Assembly (NCBI GenBank): GCA_027488495.1
Contig: JAIYBO010000007.1
Coordinates: 1 to 12,734, forward strand
Source of the DNA: Bacteroidota bacterium
GTDB taxonomy: Bacteria; Bacteroidota; Bacteroidia; NS11-12g; UBA955
Direction: 5' to 3'
DNA: 12,734 nt
The notes below the pieces were generated by a model that was not told where the DNA came from, searched no databases, and worked only from the letters and a program-made list of their open reading frames with translations. A program made the position numbers and the translations under genes. Below, one piece after another: positions 7,693-12,734 of the stretch (position 1 is its first letter; each line of letters opens with the position of its first letter).

Positions 7693-8559
7693 TCAATCGG
7701 TTTTACTGGCTTTAAATAGAATTTCTTTCTCTTTGGCGCTGAGGTTGTTGTAACCCACTTGCGAAATTTTATCCAAGATGGCGTTCACCTCCGCTTCAGA
7801 AGGATGGCCATTGCGGCTTGCTTTCGAAGCTACACTTTTGTTGCCTTTTTCGAATCGCATCTGAGAATATTTTGCCGATTTTTTTGTAAAAACGTTCGCA
7901 ACTGCTGCACCAAACTGCTGCAAAATACCCAAAATCCCTTGCAAAAAATCACCCTTCAAAACACCCATCACATAGATGGCACCCCAAATCACCCCACCCA
8001 AATGCGCGGTATACCCACCCACGTTGCTCCCACTGAAAACACCCCCAAAATCCAAAAGCACTTTTACGATGGCAATCCATCGCAACTCCACCTCCACCAA
8101 ACCAAACAAAAACAACTTGTATCTGGGGGTAAATATCGCTGTGCCTATCACCACGGCCGACACGCCACCCGACGCGCCCAGCAATTGCATCTGTTCGCCC
8201 GTTGAACCATAAACTGAAAATGAATACACCGCCTGAAACACCCAGGCACCCAAAACGCCCCCACCCAAAAACAACCAAAAGATGTGCTTACGTCCAACCA
8301 AATCCTCCAAAATACTCCCCACAAAATACAGCCACAGGGCATTTCCCAATAGGTGAAAAAAGCCCACATGTAAAAACATATAAGTAAAACAAGACCAGGG
8401 CTTAAACCACCCCGAGGGGGTGAAGGTCAACCAATACAAAGGACCTGTTACGTCCATCAAATGCAGCAACCACGCAGGCACAAACACCAGCACACAAGCA
8501 AAAATCAGGGTTTGCACCGCGGTTTTTGGTTGATTGATCAACTGTTGTATGGTGGCCAT
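7693..8559 (-). CDS. Rhomboid family intramembrane serine protease with C-terminal cytoplasmic tail (second copy)
   Basis: Rhomboids cut transmembrane proteins inside the lipid bilayer. This 288-residue protein has the full active site: HVGFFHLLGN (His64, His69, Asn73), the nucleophile motif GASG with Ser130, and the catalytic His186 in TAHLGG. Hydrophobic segments run from about 17 to 200. After them comes a soluble tail with a basic linker (about 225-250) and a short terminal motif, 'EVNAILDKISQVGYNNLS' with 'KEKEILF' after it. That motif resembles the small DUF6576 domain often found at the end of Bacteroidota rhomboids (recalled, not searched). The ATG start lies 1 bp from the stop of the first rhomboid gene, and the stop lies 1 bp from the EEP gene. 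The natural substrate is unknown. It differs considerably from its neighbour, so the pair is not a recent duplication. Confidence 0.93.
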   Translation of the reverse strand: MATIQQLINQPKTAVQTLIFACVLVFVPAWLLHLMDVTGPLYWLTFTPSGWFKPWSCFTYMFLHVGFFHLLGNALWLYFVGSILEDLVGRKHIFWLFLGGGVLGAWVFQAVYSFSVYGSTGEQMQLLGASGGVSAVVIGTAIFTPRYKLFLFGLVEVELRWIAIVKVLLDFGGVFSGSNVGGYTAHLGGVIWGAIYVMGVLKGDFLQGILGILQQFGAAVANVFTKKSAKYSQMRFEKGNKSVASKASRNGHPSEAEVNAILDKISQVGYNNLSAKEKEILFKASKTD

Positions 8560-8560
8560 G

Positions 8561-9226
8561 TTAGAAGCGATTGAGGTACTTTTTGCGATCCAACCTCTTC
8601 CACAAGAAAATCAAGGCCAAGCCGGTGGCCGCTCCCCCGATGTGGGCAAAGTGAGCCACGTTATCGCCACTGAAACTTCCCAATCCCAAAACGATGTCTA
8701 AACCCACCATGATGGGCACCAAATATTTGGCTTTGATGGGATATGGAATGAACAAAAACAACAAGGTTTCATTGGGATACAAAACAGCAAACGCCACCAT
8801 CACACCATATACCGCACCCGAAGCGCCGAGCATCGGTCCGTAAGGAACCGCTTCAAAACCCGCGACATGATTGGGGAAAAACGTGCCTACCTGACTGTAA
8901 ATGTTGTAGCCCATCGCTACGTAATGGAACAAAACGGCACCCAAAGCCGCCATAAAAAACAGCATCAAAAACCGATTGGCTCCCAAGCGCAATTCCACAA
9001 TGATACCGAAACTGAATAGGGCGATGCCATTGAAAATAAAGTGGCCAATGTCGCCATGACAAAAAATGTGGGTCACCAATTGCCATATCCGAAACTGATA
9101 GCTATCGGGGTAAAATAGATAGAGTTGAAACGATTCAAACCCCGTATTGGGCAGAGCGATTTGTGCCAAGCCCATAAGGGCCATGATGATGAGCAAATTT
9201 TTTAGCGCTGGGGGGATTTGGGGCAT
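8561..9226 (-). CDS. Rhomboid family intramembrane serine protease (first copy)
   Basis: This compact 221-residue rhomboid consists almost only of the membrane core. The HxxxxHxxxN motif is HGDIGHFIFN (His57, His62, Asn66), the nucleophile is Ser136 in GASG, and the general base is His195 in AHIGGAATG, the same arrangement as in GlpG. About six hydrophobic segments can be seen, the first at about 9-25, and the protein ends in a basic cytoplasmic tail (WKRLDRKKYLNRF). All catalytic residues are present, so it should be active. It lacks the soluble tail of the adjacent rhomboid. The ATG is 2 bp after the mutL stop and the gene ends 1 bp before the second rhomboid, so the two are surely translated from one message. 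Expression with MutL probably reflects operon packing and not a shared pathway; that last point is inference. Confidence 0.94.
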   Translation of the reverse strand: MPQIPPALKNLLIIMALMGLAQIALPNTGFESFQLYLFYPDSYQFRIWQLVTHIFCHGDIGHFIFNGIALFSFGIIVELRLGANRFLMLFFMAALGAVLFHYVAMGYNIYSQVGTFFPNHVAGFEAVPYGPMLGASGAVYGVMVAFAVLYPNETLLFLFIPYPIKAKYLVPIMVGLDIVLGLGSFSGDNVAHFAHIGGAATGLALIFLWKRLDRKKYLNRF

Positions 9227-9228
9227 TT

Positions 9229-11136
9229 TTATGATTTGAATTTGTGAGATTGAAAAGCATCGAACAACTGCGCAGCCGAAATTTCAACAACAATGGTTTT
9301 GCCATCAAAGGTAGCGTTGTGCTCAGACAAGGAAAACAATCTTTGCAACAAGGTGTGTAACTCTTCTGGGTTTTGTTGAATGGGATTCCGCACTACGGCA
9401 TGTCGGGCCATTGACAAAGCCATACTTTGATATTTATTGAGGCGCAAATCGCCTTGTGAATTTTGATAGTCTTCGATCAACTGTTCGATGAGTTTTTGTT
9501 CGTCGCCTTGCGACAGAATCGCGGGCACACCGTTCACAATGAGGGTATTGCCACCGAAATGCGAGAGATCAAAACCCAACCATTGCAGTTCTTGCAAAAG
9601 TTCAAGCACCAGGGGAATTTGTGCTGGGGGCAATTCCACCGTTCTTGGAAACAGCAACTGTTGCGAGGCGGATGAATGGGCTTGCAGTTGGGTCAAAAAA
9701 TCGTGATAGTATATGTGCTGTTGGGCTTTTTTCTTGTCGATCACCTTCAAAACACCACCCACGTTGGCCACTACATAGGCATCGCCCAGAGAGAAAACAC
9801 CCTGAACTGAAGATCGCTGTGCCGCGTCACTGGCTGTTTCAATGCCATTGTTGAAAGCATCTTGGGTGTGTGTTGTGCCCCAAAGCGCGTTGTCTTGACT
9901 TTGGCGAAGGGTGGTTTGCGGGGTTTGTTCTACCGAGCCCAATACTTTTTGCCAATCTTGGTGGCTGTTGCGCTGATAGGAACCGCCGTTTCCGCCGAAA
10001 GGGTTGTAGGAAGGGTCGCGTTTTTCACCGCTGCTGGGGCTTCCACCTTGCCATTGCGGTGGTGTTGCGCCGCTTCGCGGCGCGATGGGCTGACTCAAGA
10101 ACGCGTCGAAATTATTGAAATCCCCCAATTCCATGTTGGGTTGAACCACAAACGAGCCCAATGATCTTCTCACCGCGGCTTTGATCAAATTATAAATGTG
10201 TTTCTCGTCTTCAAACTTCACCTCCGTTTTGGTGGGATGCACGTTCACATCCACCTTGCTCGGATTTACCCGCAAATACAAAGCATATAGCGGGTGGGCA
10301 TCGGATTCTATCAAACCTTCATAGGCCGCAGAAACGGCATGGTGAAAGTAACTAGATCGTATGAAGCGACCGTTCATGAAAAAATACTGCTCGCCGCGGG
10401 TTCGTTTCGCCATACCTGGCGCACCCACAAAACCTTGTATTTCAACGATATCGGTTTGCTCTTCAACCGGCAACACCATCTGCGCATCCTTTTTTCCCAA
10501 GGTTTCCATCACCCGGTCTTTGGGCGATTGGATTTTGAAATGATATACGAGCTGACCGTTGTTGTGGTAGATAAACTCCACCCCTGGATTGGCCATCGCT
10601 TGTCGTAAAAATTCCTCTACGATGTGTTTGGTTTCTACCGCGATGCTTTTGAGGAAATTTCTGCGGGCCGGAATGTTGTAAAACAAATTTTTGATGGTGA
10701 TGCTGGTACCCACCGGTGCTGCATCTACGCGCTGCTCTAGCACCTCACTGCCTTCGATGCGAATGTATTGTGCCACTTCGTCTTCGGCCCGGCGCGATTT
10801 CATTTCTACCTGCGCCACCGCCGCAATGGATGCCATTGCTTCGCCCCGAAACCCATAGGTGTTCAATCGAAACAAATCTTCCGCTTTTTGAATTTTTGAG
10901 GTAGCATGTCGCTCCCAACACAACCGCACATCCGTTTCACTCATCCCCTTGCCATTGTCGATCACCTGCATCAATGTGCTACCCCCATCTTTCACCAACA
11001 AGGTGATTTTGGTGGCGCCTGCATCCAAACTATTCTCCAACAATTCTTTGATGGCACTGGCTGGACGTTGCACAACCTCTCCCGCAGCAATTTGGTTTGC
11101 TACTGCATCCGACAACAATTTAATTACACTGCTCAA
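9229..11136 (-). CDS. mutL: DNA mismatch repair protein MutL
   Basis: MutL links mismatch recognition by MutS to strand removal. The protein has 635 residues. Its N-terminal GHKL ATPase has IAAGEVVQRPAS (17-27), KELLENSLDAG with Glu31 and Asn35, DNGKGM (60-65), GFRGEA (95-100), and the transducer motifs GTSITIKNLFYNIPARR (143-159), FFMNGR (252-257) and VNVHPTKTEV (298-307). A low-complexity linker at about 335-440 leads to the dimerisation domain (about 445-628). The place of the endonuclease motif DQHAxxExxxxE reads DKKKAQQHIYYH (467-478), so nuclease activity looks lost. The start is a TTG: no in-frame ATG lies near it, and the family begins only a few residues before the LLSDAVANQIAAGEVV stretch. 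An inverted repeat abuts this start. It lies 46 bp after prmA and 2 bp before the first rhomboid gene. Confidence 0.97.
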   Translation of the reverse strand: MSSVIKLLSDAVANQIAAGEVVQRPASAIKELLENSLDAGATKITLLVKDGGSTLMQVIDNGKGMSETDVRLCWERHATSKIQKAEDLFRLNTYGFRGEAMASIAAVAQVEMKSRRAEDEVAQYIRIEGSEVLEQRVDAAPVGTSITIKNLFYNIPARRNFLKSIAVETKHIVEEFLRQAMANPGVEFIYHNNGQLVYHFKIQSPKDRVMETLGKKDAQMVLPVEEQTDIVEIQGFVGAPGMAKRTRGEQYFFMNGRFIRSSYFHHAVSAAYEGLIESDAHPLYALYLRVNPSKVDVNVHPTKTEVKFEDEKHIYNLIKAAVRRSLGSFVVQPNMELGDFNNFDAFLSQPIAPRSGATPPQWQGGSPSSGEKRDPSYNPFGGNGGSYQRNSHQDWQKVLGSVEQTPQTTLRQSQDNALWGTTHTQDAFNNGIETASDAAQRSSVQGVFSLGDAYVVANVGGVLKVIDKKKAQQHIYYHDFLTQLQAHSSASQQLLFPRTVELPPAQIPLVLELLQELQWLGFDLSHFGGNTLIVNGVPAILSQGDEQKLIEQLIEDYQNSQGDLRLNKYQSMALSMARHAVVRNPIQQNPEELHTLLQRLFSLSEHNATFDGKTIVVEISAAQLFDAFQSHKFKS

Positions 11137-11164
11137 TGGGAAATAAAGGTACGAATTTATCCCA
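11137..11164 (-). promoter_or_regulatory. mutL: Inverted repeat abutting the mutL start codon
   Basis: TGGGA (11137-11141) and TAAA (11144-11147) are complementary to TTTA (11156-11159) and TCCCA (11160-11164). This gives nine base pairs with a 2-nt bulge and an 8-nt loop. In the mRNA the stem ends on the base immediately before the TTG start of mutL, so it could hinder or shape initiation. There is no T run, so it is not a standard terminator. The same stretch holds TAAATTCG (- strand), a one-mismatch match to a TAnnTTTG promoter box, so a weak internal promoter is also possible. Confidence 0.35.
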
Positions 11165-11182
11165 AAATTTGCGCACCCCGCA

Positions 11183-12043
11183 CTACATTTTTTCCAACAG
11201 AATCATCAACCAACCGTCGACCGTTTCTGTTTTGAGGTGTTTGAGGTTCAACCCCAATGCGTGGTTCACGATCAGCGATTCATCCGCTGCTTGCAAACCG
11301 CTCAAAAACAACAAATGTTGGGGTTTAAGGACCCGCACATAGGCCGCCATATCGGCCAAAATCACTTCTCTGTGGATGTTTGCCAATACCACATCAAAAT
11401 GATCGTTCTGTATGTGGTTCAACGCGGATACATCGCCATGCACCATGCGGTTGCATTTGGTGGCATTGATGACCAGGTTGTCGTTGGCATTGTCTACCAC
11501 CCAATCATCGATCTCAACGCCCAATACTTCAGTGGCGCCCAACATTTCGGCTGCGATGGCCAAAATTCCCGTCCCGCTGCCCATATCCAGCACTTTGCAA
11601 CCCCCATCCACGTCAAAAACGGCACGTTGGGTTTGCATTTCGGTCAACATCAGGCGGGTGGTGGCGTGGTGCCCGGTGCCAAAGCTCATTCGAGGCTCTA
11701 TGGTAATGGGTCTAACACCCTCTGGGGCATCGGGATGGAAGGTTGCCCTCACATAAAACTCACCCACTTGCAAGGGATTGAAATAGTTCTTTTCCCACAT
11801 CTCATTCCAATTCTCACGCTCTACGATGCTCCATTCGATGCGATCGCAATATTCCATCACAGCTTCTTCTATGCCTTCGTATTCAGACTCAGAAATATCG
11901 TTCTCGTCGGCAAACGCCTTCATCCATTGGCCTTCGCTTTCAAAGTGTGTAAAAGGGAATTCGCTGAGGTAGGCGGTAATGATATCGGCTTGGTCTGGGT
12001 CCTGACTCAACCATTCGGCCTTGAAACAAATGAAGTTGCTCAT
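11183..12043 (-). CDS. prmA: Ribosomal protein L11 methyltransferase
   Basis: PrmA uses SAM to trimethylate ribosomal protein L11. The protein has 286 residues (293 in E. coli). The N-terminal substrate-binding part includes the family signature ENWNEMWEKNYFNPLQVGEF (77-96). The catalytic part has EPRMSFGTGHHATTRLML (116-133), the SAM-binding VLDMGSGTGILAIAAEMLGA (151-170), an acidic residue after the second strand (VEIDD, 176-180), the VVLANI motif (218-223) and LSGLQAAD (247-254). The ATG at 12041-12043 overlaps the TGA of the upstream unrecognised gene by four bases (ATGA), and the start matches the expected N-terminus. MutL follows 46 bp downstream. The order prmA–mutL puts a SAM-using enzyme in the same run of - strand genes as metK, but nothing shows that this is functional. 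Confidence 0.95.
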   Translation of the reverse strand: MSNFICFKAEWLSQDPDQADIITAYLSEFPFTHFESEGQWMKAFADENDISESEYEGIEEAVMEYCDRIEWSIVERENWNEMWEKNYFNPLQVGEFYVRATFHPDAPEGVRPITIEPRMSFGTGHHATTRLMLTEMQTQRAVFDVDGGCKVLDMGSGTGILAIAAEMLGATEVLGVEIDDWVVDNANDNLVINATKCNRMVHGDVSALNHIQNDHFDVVLANIHREVILADMAAYVRVLKPQHLLFLSGLQAADESLIVNHALGLNLKHLKTETVDGWLMILLEKM

Positions 12044-12734
12044 TTTTTGGTGCCCAACTGCAAGTTACACTCACCAAATTCGGCATTGTACCCAATGGTG
12101 AAGGGCAATTTCGCTGGCTTTTTGCTCACGTACTCCTCGCGCATGTCCTTTTGGAAATAATTCGAAAATAAGTTGATGGTTTTGGTGTATTCACCCAATA
12201 CTTCGGCTTCAAAACCGCCTTGCTTCATCGCCGCCAAAGGCATACCGCTATCGTCTTGTAAAATTATTTTGGATTGACCCAATACCACATTGGTGATGTC
12301 TGAAAAGTAGTCTTTATACATCAAATAACTCGCGGCTTTGAAAAACGAAACCACAGAACCACGCTGTTTGAGATAGTTGATGGTACCTGGCGATTTCTGG
12401 TTGGCGGTGTTGCTGATGTCTTGGCTGATATATACCAACTGTTTCACAGATTTGTCTGATTTGTTGGAATAGCCAATTTTCAAACCTTTGGCCTCGGCGC
12501 CGGGCTCAACGGCCACTGAATTGCCTTGGGCATCCACGTTGAAATACTCCACGTAGTGCAAATCAAACCCATTGCGGGCCAGATAGAACAGGAATGTATG
12601 GAAGGTACCATTCATCAACTCATGGGCAAAATCATCATCCATACTCAACGTGCGGAAGAATCCCAATTTGTGGGGATAGAACATGCATCGATCCAAGGTG
12701 GTTAAGTAGTCTTCGAGCTTGGCAGATTCTACCT
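12040..12734 (-). CDS. Unrecognised conserved-looking protein, C-terminal 230 residues (5' end cut by window edge)
   Basis: The frame is open from the right edge (first full codon at 12730-12732) to the TGA at 12040-12042. A TTG at 12694-12696 should not be taken as the start, because coding-like sequence (ending ...LEDYLTTLDRCMFYPHKLG) runs straight through it. I do not recognise a named family. The protein looks soluble, with no strong membrane segment in the visible part. It has an aromatic-rich stretch (HTFLFYLARNGFDLHYVEYF), then 'QLVYISQDISN', a helical 'FFKAASYLMYKDYFSDI' and a possible active-site-like 'IILQDDSGMP' (LQDDSG at about residues 155-160 of the visible part). I dimly recall similar QDDSG-containing hypothetical proteins in Bacteroidota, which may be secreted, but cannot confirm it. 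It is coupled to prmA by an ATGA overlap, so it belongs to the same transcript; the overlap says little about function. Confidence 0.7.
   Translation of the reverse strand, partial: VESAKLEDYLTTLDRCMFYPHKLGFFRTLSMDDDFAHELMNGTFHTFLFYLARNGFDLHYVEYFNVDAQGNSVAVEPGAEAKGLKIGYSNKSDKSVKQLVYISQDISNTANQKSPGTINYLKQRGSVVSFFKAASYLMYKDYFSDITNVVLGQSKIILQDDSGMPLAAMKQGGFEAEVLGEYTKTINLFSNYFQKDMREEYVSKKPAKLPFTIGYNAEFGECNLQLGTKK

Noticed and set aside
11237..12160. Long open frame (307 codons) on the + strand, antisense to prmA and the gene upstream of it
   Set aside because: The - strand carries a full PrmA with all motifs. The + reading has no family features, is rich in His, Gln and Ile as expected of an antisense shadow, and crosses two real genes.
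12694..12696. TTG as the start of the rightmost gene
   Set aside because: The frame is open through to the window edge with plausible coding residues, so the true start lies outside.
1..12734. Defence system, prophage, insertion sequence or CRISPR array
   Set aside because: Nearly all of the window is accounted for by core metabolic, repair and envelope genes. No transposase, integrase, spaced repeats or terminal inverted repeats were found.

Overview
This window is chromosomal DNA from a member of the Bacteroidota. Three things support this: an OstA-like/DUF5686 outer-membrane gene pair, a mutL–rhomboid–rhomboid–EEP-hydrolase gene string, and TAnnTTTG-type promoter boxes with no clear Shine-Dalgarno sequences. 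The order cannot be fixed from the sequence alone. Coding density is very high. The longest stretch without a gene is the 105 bp before metK, and there are no RNA genes, insertion sequences or CRISPR arrays.

Layout: positions 1-3259 are on the + strand. They hold the 3' part of an OstA/LptA-like gene, followed through an ATGA stop/start overlap by a complete gene for an outer-membrane protein with a carboxypeptidase-regulatory-like domain and a DUF5686 region. This cassette meets the rest of the window tail to tail, 7 bp apart, at 3259/3267. Everything from 3267 to the right edge is on the - strand. In order of transcription it reads: an unrecognised gene cut by the right edge, prmA, mutL, rhomboid protease 1, rhomboid protease 2, a membrane-anchored endonuclease/exonuclease/phosphatase-family hydrolase, metK and glmS.

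The first two - strand genes overlap by 4 nt (ATGA). mutL, both rhomboids and the hydrolase are separated by only 2, 1 and 1 bp, so they are very probably one transcript. metK follows after 105 bp that carry two near-identical copies of a promoter-like 15-mer. glmS follows metK after 33 bp and is probably cotranscribed with it.

Functionally, the window combines envelope biogenesis (OstA-like, DUF5686, and GlmS for the amino-sugar precursor of peptidoglycan and LPS), one-carbon metabolism and methylation (MetK makes SAM; PrmA uses SAM to methylate ribosomal protein L11), mismatch repair (MutL) and membrane proteolysis (two rhomboids). It looks like an ordinary core-genome region, and I do not see a new defence or mobile system. 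The points most worth a second look are the duplicated promoter-like motif before metK, the non-ATG start of mutL next to an inverted repeat, the degenerate endonuclease motif in MutL, and the unrecognised gene coupled to prmA.
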